DNA from: FEN-1219 sp036274615
GTDB lineage: Bacteria > Pseudomonadota > Gammaproteobacteria > Steroidobacterales > Rariloculaceae
Assembly (NCBI GenBank): GCA_036274615.1
Contig: DASUFK010000091.1
Location: forward strand, 1-8,500
Direction of reading: 5' to 3'
DNA: 8,500 bases
Each line of letters opens with the position of its first letter. Position 1 is the stretch's first letter. Shown here in pieces: positions 1-6,413 of the stretch. Both the position numbers and the translations under genes were made by a program. The notes beneath the pieces were generated by a model. That model did no database searches. It saw only the letters and a program-made list of their open reading frames with translations, and had not been told where the DNA came from.

Positions 1-767
1 TTGTCGATGCTCGTCGCCACCTGACCGAGGTGTTGACCGACGTCGACTTGGCGCGCGTAGGTGCCGGAATTCTCCGCGAGGCCGTAGACGTAGAAGCCGC
101 CTTCGCGCTCGCGCAGCGGCAGCGGCCCGCCCAAGCCGAACGACGACTCGGCGCGATCGTAGGAGCCCACGATCCCGCTCGCGAAGCCCTCGATGTCGGT
201 GGCGTAGCCGCCGTCGCGAACGCGGCCCGACTTCGGCGTCATGTTGGTGTAGCCGCCGATCTTGCCCATGCCGTAGATCGGCGACGGCGGGCCCTTCACC
301 ACTTCGATGGTGTCCATCGCCGCGAGCACGCTGCGCGCGTGGCCCTGGAGATTGAGCCGCTTCATGCCGCGGAAATACGTGTCGGCCGGCACGTTGCGCA
401 CGTCGATGCCGCCCTGGATGCCGAAGCGGGTGGTCGTGTACACGCCCGGCACGAGCTTGACGAGATCCTCCACGGCCGAGAGGCCGAAGAGATCGATCGT
501 CTCCTCGCTGATCATCGACACCGAGCGCGGCGTCTCGAGCAGCGGCTTGTTGAAGCCGAGCGACGATTCGCTCGGGCTGTTCGGCAGCACGCGATGCGGG
601 TCGGCAAGTACGATGATCTCGTCGGTCACCGTATCGGCGGCCGCGACCGTCTCTTGCGCCGCCGCGTCGTAGCCGATCCCGCTCGCGACGGCGAACGACG
701 CGAACGACGCGAACGCGGTGGAGCGCACGATGCGGCGCAAATTCAAGTGCGTGAGTTGCATGTTCAT
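1..767 (-). CDS. TonB-dependent outer-membrane receptor, siderophore-receptor-like (N-terminal part, runs off the window)
   Basis: The first 255 codons of a TonB-dependent receptor, which imports siderophores or other large ligands across the outer membrane using TonB/ExbBD energy. The start is ATG at 767, with GGAGG 8 nt upstream; a second in-frame ATG lies at 761. Residues 1 to about 37 form a signal peptide (RRIVRSTAFASFASFAVA). DEIIVLA at 49-55 is the TonB box. The plug domain covers about 75-185: ETPRSVSMIS (78-87), LFGLSAVEDLVKLVPGV (93-109), FRGMKRLNLQG (132-142), MDTIEVVKGPPSPIYGMG (151-168) and a GGYTNMTPKSGR stretch (171-182). After about residue 190 the first barrel strands begin. 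It diverges from an ECF sigma factor, the usual layout when the sigma factor activates the receptor gene. The substrate cannot be read from this part. Family is certain; siderophore specificity is inferred. Confidence 0.93.
   Translation of the reverse strand, partial: MNMQLTHLNLRRIVRSTAFASFASFAVASGIGYDAAAQETVAAADTVTDEIIVLADPHRVLPNSPSESSLGFNKPLLETPRSVSMISEETIDLFGLSAVEDLVKLVPGVYTTTRFGIQGGIDVRNVPADTYFRGMKRLNLQGHARSVLAAMDTIEVVKGPPSPIYGMGKIGGYTNMTPKSGRVRDGGYATDIEGFASGIVGSYDRAESSFGLGGPLPLREREGGFYVYGLAENSGTYARQVDVGQHLGQVATSID
691..717. repeat. 9-bp tandem repeat inside the receptor signal-peptide code
   Basis: GCGAACGAC occurs twice in a row (691-699, 700-708), followed by a diverged third unit GCGAACGCG (709-717). 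On the minus strand this encodes the repeated hydrophobic triplets of the signal peptide (FAS FAS FA). Such short in-frame repeats can change signal-peptide length by slippage. No function is implied here. Confidence 0.6.
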
Positions 768-855
768 CCCCTGATCCTCCCTCGTCGTTGAAGCGGCCCG
801 CGCGCCGTCGCGTGCGAGCCTCGAGAGATCAGACGATGCGGGCGCGCGCGTCCCC

Positions 856-882
856 ACGCGCTCGTGAGCTGAAACTTTTTCC
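856..882 (-). promoter_or_regulatory. Possible ECF-sigma promoter for the TonB-dependent receptor
   Basis: Read on the minus strand, GGAAAAAG (882-875) followed by TTTC resembles the GGAA-type -35 of iron-starvation ECF sigma factors. A CGT at 858-856 would be the -10 core, after a 17-nt spacer counted from GGAAAAA. Transcription would start roughly 80 nt upstream of the receptor ATG. The match is by eye and the -10 is weak, so this is a candidate only. The neighbouring ECF sigma factor would be the obvious activator. Confidence 0.28.
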
Positions 883-908
883 GCGATGCATGAGCGAATT
901 GCATCGCG
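882..908. promoter_or_regulatory. 27-bp perfect dyad (9-9-9) between receptor and sigma factor genes
   Basis: CGCGATGCA (882-890) and its exact reverse complement TGCATCGCG (900-908) are separated by 9 nt. The dyad lies in the 234-bp divergent intergenic region and abuts the candidate -35 of the receptor gene. The size and spacing fit an operator for a dimeric regulator, but the sequence does not look like a classical Fur box. A stem-loop in an RNA leader is the alternative. The intergenic region shows nothing else clear. Confidence 0.5.
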
Positions 909-1001
909 CACCGCGGTGAATCAGCGAGGCGCTGTTTCGGCACCGCCGCTGTGCGAAAACCGCGCGCCGCTCCGTGCAGAACCGCAGAGTTGCTCGGCGG
1001 C

Positions 1002-1547
1002 ATGCAGCTTGCACACGTGTTGCGCGTGGACGGAATCGCAGAGAGCGGCGCGAGCGTGTCGGTGGACGAAGTGTTTCGCCGCCATCACGTCTCGCTCGTG
1101 AGCTTCTTGCGGCGCCGGCTGCGCGTTCCCGAGGACGCGTTCGACGTCGCGCAGGAGACCTATCTCCGCATGCTCAAGTACCAGGGCTCGCGCGAGATCG
1201 AGTCGCCGGCATCGATGCTATTCAAGATCGCGGCAAACGCGGCGATCGACCACTCGCGCGCGGCGCAGAGTCACCGCAGCACGAAACACTTGCCGATCGA
1301 CGACGTGGAGCTCGTGTCGGAGCAGCCGTCCGCCGAGCGCAGCGTCTCCGCCGCGCAAAGCCTCGAGCTCTTGACGGCCGCGATCGACGGCCTGCCGCCG
1401 AAGTGCCGCGAGGTGTTCCTGTTGAGCCGCGAGCACGGCATGACGTATCTCGAGATCGCGCACCGCTGCGCGATCTCGGTGAAGATGGTGGAGAAGCACA
1501 TCAGCCACGCGCTGCTGCGCTGCGCGACCGAGCTCGGCGAGCCGTGA
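1002..1547 (+). CDS. RNA polymerase sigma-70 family ECF sigma factor (FecI-like)
   Basis: A 181-residue ECF sigma factor that redirects RNA polymerase to a small regulon, probably including the divergent receptor. Sigma region 2 spans about residues 22-90. It has the region 2.2 motif DAFDVAQETYLRML (45-58) and region 2.3-2.4 SMLFKIAANAAIDHSR (71-86). Region 4 (about 118-175) starts with LPPKCREVFLLSREHGMTYL and carries the helix-turn-helix EIAHRCAISVKMVEKHISHA (151-170). I chose ATG 1002; an in-frame GTG at 951 would add 17 residues without motifs, and neither has a clear Shine-Dalgarno. FecI-type sigma factors are normally followed by fecR, but here the next gene is convergent and begins its stop codon at 1560, so no anti-sigma gene is adjacent downstream. 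Family is sure; the target is inferred. Confidence 0.92.
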   Translation: MQLAHVLRVDGIAESGASVSVDEVFRRHHVSLVSFLRRRLRVPEDAFDVAQETYLRMLKYQGSREIESPASMLFKIAANAAIDHSRAAQSHRSTKHLPIDDVELVSEQPSAERSVSAAQSLELLTAAIDGLPPKCREVFLLSREHGMTYLEIAHRCAISVKMVEKHISHALLRCATELGEP

Positions 1548-1559
1548 TCGCGGTGCACT

Positions 1560-2267
1560 CTACGGCGCCGCCGGCGGCAGCGACAGGCTCGCGAGCAGCG
1601 GCAAGTGATCCGACACGCGCTCCGCGTCGCGCAATGCGGCGATCGTGACGAGCTCGAGCGGCTCGCTGAACCAGATCCTGTCGAGCGGCAGCAGCGGCAG
1701 CCGCGAGGGATAAGTCGGCATCGGCGGCGCCCCGTGCAGCAGCTCTCCCAAGTTCTTCTCCGCGAGCCCGCGGCCCGGGAAGTCGTTGAAGTCGCCGAGC
1801 ACGATCAGCGGCCGGTCGGCGATCGCGCCGAGCCGCTCCTTGAGCCGCGCGTACTGGCTACGCCGCTCGAACGGCGAGAGGCCGAGATGCAGCGCCACGA
1901 TCACGATGCGCCCCACCGGCGACGCGATCGCGCCCACGATCGCCTTGCGCGGCTCGCGCCGGCGCACCGACAGGTCCACCTCGCCGAGCGACTCGATCGG
2001 CCAGCGGCTCAACACGATGTGGCCGTAGTGGCCGTCCTTCGCCGCGAGCGTGCGCGCTGCCACCGACGTCCAGCCGAACAGCTCGCCGAAGTACGAAAAC
2101 GGATCCTGCGCCGCGGCGCTCGTGCGGCTGTCGATCTCCTGGAGCGCGGAGATGTCGGGCTGCGCGGCCTCGAGAACGCGCGCCACGCGGTTCGGATCGC
2201 GCACGCCGTCGCGGCCCACGCAGCCGTGCACGTTCCACGTGAGCACGCGGATCGTGCGGTCGCTCAA
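1560..2267 (-). CDS. Endonuclease/exonuclease/phosphatase (EEP) family metal-dependent hydrolase
   Basis: A 235-residue EEP-fold phosphodiesterase or phosphatase. All catalytic motifs are present: TWNVHG with N12, LQEID with the metal ligand E44, HLGL with H127, GDFND with D159 and N161, LDRIW with D196, and VSDHLP with D220/H221. No signal peptide is seen, so it should act in the cytoplasm. The start is TTG at 2267, 3 nt after the stop of the PLD-VTT gene, with an AAGGG 8 nt upstream inside that gene's end; this suggests translational coupling. EEP enzymes act on nucleic acids, inositol phosphates or phospholipid head groups. Standing next to a PLD-VTT gene favours a phospholipid-related or stress role, but the substrate is not readable. 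Confidence 0.93.
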   Translation of the reverse strand: MSDRTIRVLTWNVHGCVGRDGVRDPNRVARVLEAAQPDISALQEIDSRTSAAAQDPFSYFGELFGWTSVAARTLAAKDGHYGHIVLSRWPIESLGEVDLSVRRREPRKAIVGAIASPVGRIVIVALHLGLSPFERRSQYARLKERLGAIADRPLIVLGDFNDFPGRGLAEKNLGELLHGAPPMPTYPSRLPLLPLDRIWFSEPLELVTIAALRDAERVSDHLPLLASLSLPPAAP

Positions 2268-2270
2268 CGG

Positions 2271-4463
2271 TCAGCCCTTCTTCGTGAAGCGGTTCATCAA
2301 GCGTTGGAGGCCGAGCACCACGCCGATCCACACCGCCACGGCGGCCGCGACGAGCGTGACGTTGAGCGGCGTGGGATCGCGCCACACGTCGAGCGCCCGC
2401 TGGCCGACGAACGCGAACGCGGCGATTCCGGGCAGCATCCCGATCGCCGTGCCGGCGATGAACTCGCGATACGGAAGCCCGGACGCCCCGAGCAGCATGT
2501 TCACGAGCGTGAACGGCGCCACCGGCACCTTGCGGACCAGTGCCACGGCCACGATGCCGCGTCCCTCGAGCCGGCGCTCGATGAGCTGCGCCTTGCGGCC
2601 GAGCCAGCGGCGCAGCGGCCGTCGGCCGATGGCCCGGCCGATCGCGAACGTGGCCGTGGCCGCGAGCATCGATCCGAGCGCCGCACACAAGAAGCCGACC
2701 ACCGGTCCGAGCGCGATCACCGTGGCGCCGATCATCACGAGGATCGGAAACGACACGACGCTGCCGGCCACGAACAGCAGCAGCACGAGCGGCACGCGCC
2801 ACGGGTTGCCGCGCAGCGACTCGATCGCCGCACCCATGCGCTGCGCAAAGCCGCCGCCGTCCGGCAGGCCGCGCGCGATCGCCCATACCACGACGACGAG
2901 CGCGAGCGCCGCGAGCGCACCGGCCGCCCACTTGAGCACCGGCCTCCGCGCCTTGACGCCGGTCTCGTGCTCGAGCAGCCGATCGAACGTCATCACGCGC
3001 TCGGGATCGCCGAGCTGCACGACGAGGCCGGGGTCGCTCGGCAGCGGCTCGCGCTCGATCTCGCAGACGCCGCGTTCGGCATGGGCCGGCGCCGCCGCCG
3101 CGAGCGCCTCGGCCACGGGGCGGCCGGAGGTGAGCGCGCGCTCCACGTCGGCGGGCGCGCAGTGCCAGTGCTCGGCGATCAGCCGGTTGCGGATCGACGC
3201 GATGGCCGCTCGGTGCGCACGCGTCGACGCTTCGAAGCCGAGGTCGCACTCCGTGTCGAAGCCCATCGAGCGGTTGTTGAGATTCGACGAGCCGATCCGC
3301 AGGAACCGATCGTCGACCGCGAGCACCTTGGCGTGCACGTGGATCGAGTACGTGCCGTCCGGGGCCTTGTTCGGCGCGGCGTATTCGTCGTCGCCCGGCA
3401 TGCCGCGCGAGAACGGCGACAGGAAATGAATCCGTCGCGCGAGCGACGGCTCGGCGAACGCGGCCATGAACTGCTGCCGGCCGATGCCCATGGTCTCCGC
3501 CTCCAGCCAGCCGCCCGGGTCGCGCGAGGTGAGCAGGATCGCCTCGAGCTTGGGCCGCGCGCGCATGCGCTCGAGCAGCGCGTCGACGGCCGCCTTCGCG
3601 GTGATGTACTGGTTCTCGATGTAGACGAGACGCTCGGCGCTCTGGATCGCTGCGATCGTGGAGCGCTCGACCTCGCGGATCTCGTGCGACTGCTCCTCGA
3701 GCGCCGCGAGCGTGCGGATCACGCCCACGTTCACGTCCTCGAACTCGGGCTCGACACCGCTCGGCCACGGATCTCCAGACGGGCTCGGCGGCTCGAGCTT
3801 GCCGCCGCCCGCGTGCTCCCAGCGCTCGCGCACACGCTGGCCGAGCAGCGCCGCCGCCTCGCCGTCGACCACGGCCTGCACGTCGTGCACGGGGACGTAG
3901 GGCCGGTTCTTCGGGTCACAGCGACGCGGCTCGATGGGCCGATGTTCCTGCGTGTCCCAGCGCCGCAGCGTGAGGTCGATGCCGCCGCAATACGCCACGC
4001 TGTCGTCGATCACCACGAGCTTCTCGTGGTGCGAAGCGCCGACGGGCAGGTGCGAGTCGAGGCGGATCTCGGCGCGCCGGCGCCTGCGCCAGCCGAAGAT
4101 GAAACGCGGGAAGAGCTCGCGCCGCGCCGCGTAGAAGAGCGGATGGTCCCATAGCAGGATCCGCACCTCGAGCTTCTTTTTGCGGCGCAGCAGGAACTTG
4201 AGCAGCTTGCCGAGCTCGCGCGGCGCGCGGTCGCCGCGGTCGCGCTCGCCCACGAGGCAGGTCTTGCTGTTGAGCTCCCAGCCCAGGATGAAGATCGTGC
4301 GCTCGGCCTTGAGCAACGAGGAGCGCAGGGCGCCGAAGTAGTCGGCCGCGTCGACGAGCGCGGCCGCGCGCGGCGCGTGGCCCACACGCCAGCAGGGGTC
4401 GCCTTCGGCGAGCACGGGGGATGTCGCGGAGCTCTCGGCCTCCGCTGCCGCTTTCCCGCTCAT
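2271..4463 (-). CDS. Phospholipase D-like protein fused to a C-terminal VTT (TVP38/TMEM64, DedA-like) membrane domain
   Basis: A membrane protein of 730 residues from ATG 4463, or 744 from the ATG at 4505; the numbers here follow the longer form. Two PLD half-sites are complete: HEKLVVID (H160, K162, D167) and HAKVLAVD (H391, K393, D398, followed by GSSNLNNRSMGFDTE). They form one phosphodiesterase/transphosphatidylase active site, as in cardiolipin synthases. Hydrophobic helices begin at about 523-544. The VTT domain covers about 565-705 and includes the signature-like RKVPVAPFTLVNMLLGASG (658-676); a last helix lies at 715-735. VTT/DedA proteins are linked to lipid scrambling. I prefer ATG 4463 because it is conserved in the relic copy at 6463-6465, whereas ATG 4505 sits in a segment missing there. 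Neither start has a good Shine-Dalgarno. It is co-transcribed with the EEP gene. Likely role: phospholipid remodelling at the inner membrane. Confidence 0.93.
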   Translation of the reverse strand: MSGKAAAEAESSATSPVLAEGDPCWRVGHAPRAAALVDAADYFGALRSSLLKAERTIFILGWELNSKTCLVGERDRGDRAPRELGKLLKFLLRRKKKLEVRILLWDHPLFYAARRELFPRFIFGWRRRRRAEIRLDSHLPVGASHHEKLVVIDDSVAYCGGIDLTLRRWDTQEHRPIEPRRCDPKNRPYVPVHDVQAVVDGEAAALLGQRVRERWEHAGGGKLEPPSPSGDPWPSGVEPEFEDVNVGVIRTLAALEEQSHEIREVERSTIAAIQSAERLVYIENQYITAKAAVDALLERMRARPKLEAILLTSRDPGGWLEAETMGIGRQQFMAAFAEPSLARRIHFLSPFSRGMPGDDEYAAPNKAPDGTYSIHVHAKVLAVDDRFLRIGSSNLNNRSMGFDTECDLGFEASTRAHRAAIASIRNRLIAEHWHCAPADVERALTSGRPVAEALAAAAPAHAERGVCEIEREPLPSDPGLVVQLGDPERVMTFDRLLEHETGVKARRPVLKWAAGALAALALVVVVWAIARGLPDGGGFAQRMGAAIESLRGNPWRVPLVLLLFVAGSVVSFPILVMIGATVIALGPVVGFLCAALGSMLAATATFAIGRAIGRRPLRRWLGRKAQLIERRLEGRGIVAVALVRKVPVAPFTLVNMLLGASGLPYREFIAGTAIGMLPGIAAFAFVGQRALDVWRDPTPLNVTLVAAAVAVWIGVVLGLQRLMNRFTKKG
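2468..2516 (-). repeat. Segment of the PLD-VTT gene duplicated at 6412-6460
   Basis: These 49 bp encode the core VTT motif (FTLVNMLLGASGLPYR region). By eye, 45 of 49 bases match 6412-6460 in the same orientation, 3944 bp away. This copy is the functional one, since it lies inside an intact reading frame. Confidence 0.85.
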
Positions 4464-4483
4464 TCGCGGAAGTCGAAGCAAGA

Positions 4484-4508
4484 GCCATGCCACTCCGCGA
4501 GGCATGGC
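4484..4508. repeat. 8-bp inverted repeat (hairpin) just upstream of the PLD-VTT start
   Basis: GCCATGCC (4484-4491) and GGCATGGC (4501-4508) are perfect complements around a 9-nt loop. Most of both arms falls in the two short segments absent from the homologous copy at 6460-6604, so the arms appear to have been gained or lost together. It would form a stem-loop in the leader of the PLD-VTT mRNA if translation starts at 4463. Confidence 0.6.
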
Positions 4509-4529
4509 GGCCGACGCTCGCTGCGGCGC

Positions 4530-4616
4530 TCAGTCCTTCTTGCGCCCCCGCTGTTCGCGATACGCGCGCTCCTTGGCGTTGAACTCGTCGATTGCCTTCG
4601 CGACCTCGGGGTTCTC
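4530..4616 (-). pseudogene. C-terminal relic of an exported C-x14-C family gene
   Basis: These 28 codons plus stop match the last 28 codons of the gene at 6517-7071: 82 of 87 bases are identical by eye and 27 of 28 residues are the same (N replaces K in the EKPEV motif). Four of the five base changes are synonymous, which implies the tail diverged while still under selection, before the gene was broken. The frame has no start; going upstream it meets a TGA about five codons before the homology. Homology ends at 4617, just past the end of the alpha/beta hydrolase gene (stop 4633-4635). It is the 3' end of a fifth family member whose body is gone. Confidence 0.85.
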
Positions 4617-4632
4617 GGTAGCGTCAGGTCAT

Positions 4633-5421
4633 TCACTGCCCGCGAAGCGCGATGACGATGTCGCGCACGGCGGCCCATACGAACTGCGGTTGCCGCTCCT
4701 GAATGAAATGGTCGCTGCGCTCGGCGATCGTATGCCGCGCGCCCGGCACTTGCGCGGCGAGCTCGCGCTGCAGCTCGGGCCACAGGGGGCCGCCGCTCTT
4801 TCCGGCGGTGAGCACGATGAGCGGCATCGGGCGCAGCAGCGGGCTGTCGCGTACCTCGTGTCCGGTCAGGTCGAAGGCGGCGGCCTCCTCGCCCACGATG
4901 CCTGGCGGCAGGCGGGGCGGTTTGGTCGCGTCCCCGGCGGTCGAGGGCGCCGCCTCGCGGATTCGCTCGGACTGGGCCCAGTGCGACGAGTCGACGAGCA
5001 CGAGGCCGGTCACTTCGTCCGGGAAGTTGCGCGCGTAGTACTGCACGTAGAGTCCGCCGAGCGAGTGGCCGACCAGCAGATAGGGAGGCTCGAGTCCGCG
5101 CCGCTTGAGCAGCTCACGCAGCTCATCCACGACAGCCACCGCGTCGCGTGTCCCTTCCGCGGCTGGGCTGCCCGGATATCCCGCGCGGTTGTACGAGAAC
5201 GTCTCGGTGAAGCGGCTCACTTCGTGTTGTACGGACTTCCACGTGTCGAGCCGCTCGCCCAGCCCTGACTCGAGCACGACCACCGGCCGTCCCGAGCCCA
5301 TCTGCCGGTAGCGCCACTTCGGCTGCGCGTCCGCCGACGGCGAAGCGCCAATCGCGCAGCTCGCGAGAACCGTGAGGAGCACGAAGCTCGGCAACCGACG
5401 CACGTTGATCATCTCCCTCAT
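4633..5421 (-). CDS. Exported alpha/beta hydrolase, possible lipoprotein
   Basis: A 262-residue alpha/beta-hydrolase of the esterase/lipase-like type. The start is ATG 5421, with AGAGGA 6 nt upstream; longer in-frame starts up to 5541 add non-signal residues. A signal peptide spans about 1-32 (PSFVLLTVLASCAIG then SPSADAQ). LASC at 19-22 also fits a lipobox, with A at +2, so outer-membrane lipidation is possible; otherwise cleavage after ADA (32) is likely. The nucleophile elbow is GHSLGG with S120, the oxyanion/early strand is VVVLESGLG (47-55), the probable acid is D144 in LVLVDSSH, and the catalytic H is H238 in SDHF. No acid is obvious after the seventh strand (LIVLTAGKSGG). The 39 bp encoding CAIGASPSADAQP match the signal-peptide code of the gene at 6517-7071. 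Substrate unknown. Confidence 0.92.
   Translation of the reverse strand: MREMINVRRLPSFVLLTVLASCAIGASPSADAQPKWRYRQMGSGRPVVVLESGLGERLDTWKSVQHEVSRFTETFSYNRAGYPGSPAAEGTRDAVAVVDELRELLKRRGLEPPYLLVGHSLGGLYVQYYARNFPDEVTGLVLVDSSHWAQSERIREAAPSTAGDATKPPRLPPGIVGEEAAAFDLTGHEVRDSPLLRPMPLIVLTAGKSGGPLWPELQRELAAQVPGARHTIAERSDHFIQERQPQFVWAAVRDIVIALRGQ
5320..5358 (-). repeat. Signal-peptide segment shared with the gene at 6517-7071 (partner 6994-7032)
   Basis: By eye 35 of 39 bases match between the hydrolase signal peptide (residues 22-34) and the signal peptide of the exported family gene (residues 14-26), ending in both at SPSADAQP. Similarity stops right after the QP codons, where the hydrolase body starts, and is weak further upstream. 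This looks like a shared ancestral leader rather than chance. Confidence 0.65.
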
Positions 5422-5470
5422 TTCAGATCCTCTTGATACCGCCAATAACCGCGCCGCGCCAATCCGCGGT

Positions 5471-5500
5471 ACGAACGGCGTGGCGGCGTGACGAACGGCG
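5471..5500. repeat. Direct repeat ACGAACGGCG x2 in the divergent intergenic region
   Basis: ACGAACGGCG occurs at 5471-5480 and 5491-5500, exactly 20 bp apart, i.e. about two helical turns. It lies between the divergent hydrolase and C-x14-C genes, next to the candidate promoter, so it could be a paired regulator site. A second imperfect pair, CGCCAATAACCGCG (5440-5453) and CGCCAATCCGCG (5457-5468), lies beside it in the hydrolase leader. Confidence 0.4.
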
Positions 5501-5502
5501 AG

Positions 5503-5531
5503 GTTATAGAGCTGGCACGGCATTACACTAA
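5503..5531 (-). promoter_or_regulatory. Candidate sigma-70 promoter for the hydrolase gene
   Basis: On the minus strand TTAGTG (5531-5526) and TATAAC (5508-5503) are spaced by 17 nt. The -10 is good (5 of 6) and the -35 is weak (3 of 6). It would give a leader of about 75-80 nt containing the direct repeats. The region also has TACACT on the plus strand (5524-5529), a poor -10 candidate for the divergent gene at 5559. Confidence 0.35.
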
Positions 5532-5558
5532 GATCCCTCAAAACGCGGAGCAGCCGAC

Positions 5559-6413
5559 GTGCGCCGCAGCAAGCTTCTGTCGTTGGTCGTGCTGGGCAGC
5601 GTAGCGGCAGTCGCCAATGCAGCTGCTGCGCAGGAGCAAAGCGGCGACGGCGCCGTGGCGTCCAAGTCGCGGGAAGCGCCCGGCGAGCCGGACATCGTGG
5701 TCCAAGGACGCCGCTTAGGCCAGCGCCTAGCCAAGCTGCGAGTCGACCTGGAGCTGGCGGAGGACGCGGTTTACGCGCGCTTCAATGAAATCAACAGCGA
5801 CGATCGGTTCGACATCCACTGCAGGGAGCAAAGCGTCTACTTCTCGCACTCGAAACAGCGTGTCTGCCAATCGAACTCATTTCACGAGCAGGACGCGAAC
5901 ATGGGCGAGGCGGCTGCGCGCACGTGGCAAGGCGATCCCGGCAGCTCCATCGAGAGGGGGTCGGGCGCCGGTGCGTGGAGCGAGCAGCAACGGATGCAGA
6001 AGCTGCTGAGAGAGGAGATGGTCAGCCTGAGCCTACGGGACGAGGCGCTGCACCAAGCCATCAAGGAGCTTGGGGACAAGCAGCTCGAGTACGAAAAGGT
6101 GAGAGGTCGCGAGCTCGCTGACACCCGGGAGCGCGAGTTGCGTTCGGTCGAGGGCGATCTGCCTTTCGGTGCGCAACGGGTTTTCGAGGTGAAGATCGGA
6201 CGCGATCCGTGGAGTCAGGCGCTGACCCAACCCACGTTCGCGATCACGCTATTCTCCGGCGAGATTCGCACGATCGATGTCGCCTGCGACGGGCACAGCA
6301 AGGATCTCGAGTTCGCCGCCGACGTCGAGTGGACCCTTCCGGACGACTGGAGCGCTTGCATTCTGACCGTGCGCGCCCAAGAGGACACGACGTTCGCGTT
6401 GTACCAGTTCTGA
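5559..6413 (+). CDS. Uncharacterised exported protein, C-x14-C family, long form with beta-rich C-terminus
   Basis: A 284-residue protein with no family name I recognise. The start is GTG 5559 with GGAG 8 nt upstream. Signal peptide about 1-24 (LLSLVVLGSVAAVANAAAA, cleavage near AAAQ). A TonB-box-like PDIVVQGRR lies at 44-52. A helix follows, then FNEINSDDRFDIHC (75-88) and KQRVC (99-103), giving C88-x14-C103, a likely disulfide in the periplasm. A charged, probably coiled helix spans about 140-195, with QAIKELGDKQLEYEKVR (166-182). The tail from about 200 is beta-rich with C243 and C267, which could form a second disulfide. It faces the other paralogues convergently. Its stop codon sits exactly at a rearrangement breakpoint (VTT relic from 6412), so the original C-terminus may have been different. 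Function unknown; periplasmic location inferred. Confidence 0.85.
   Translation: MRRSKLLSLVVLGSVAAVANAAAAQEQSGDGAVASKSREAPGEPDIVVQGRRLGQRLAKLRVDLELAEDAVYARFNEINSDDRFDIHCREQSVYFSHSKQRVCQSNSFHEQDANMGEAAARTWQGDPGSSIERGSGAGAWSEQQRMQKLLREEMVSLSLRDEALHQAIKELGDKQLEYEKVRGRELADTRERELRSVEGDLPFGAQRVFEVKIGRDPWSQALTQPTFAITLFSGEIRTIDVACDGHSKDLEFAADVEWTLPDDWSACILTVRAQEDTTFALYQF

Larger units (their letters stand above)
4458..4617. repeat. Direct repeat, copy A (partner 6460-6604)
   Basis: About 160 bp running from the PLD-VTT start codon through the intergenic spacer into the tail of a lost exported-protein gene. It matches 6460-6604 at about 137 of 145 aligned bases by eye. The only gaps are 7 nt (4485-4491) and 8 nt (around 4503-4510) that copy B lacks. 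Similarity stops abruptly at 4457 and 4618. It marks a tandem duplication whose two copies have since been trimmed differently. Confidence 0.85.

Noticed and set aside
30..791. A 253-codon plus-strand frame over the receptor gene.
   Set aside because: Antisense shadow; the minus strand gives a clear signal peptide, TonB box and plug domain.
1548..1575. A bidirectional terminator between the convergent sigma factor and EEP genes.
   Set aside because: Only GC-rich short palindromic bits without a T-run; not supportable as a terminator.
1858..3768. A 636-codon minus-strand frame overlapping the same genes.
   Set aside because: It is a shifted frame of the PLD-VTT and EEP genes with arginine/alanine-rich composition and no motif.
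1605..4154. An 849-codon open frame on the plus strand across the EEP and PLD-VTT genes.
   Set aside because: Its protein is a low-complexity mix of R, A, H and E typical of the antisense of a GC-rich gene, while the minus strand carries full catalytic motifs of two known families.
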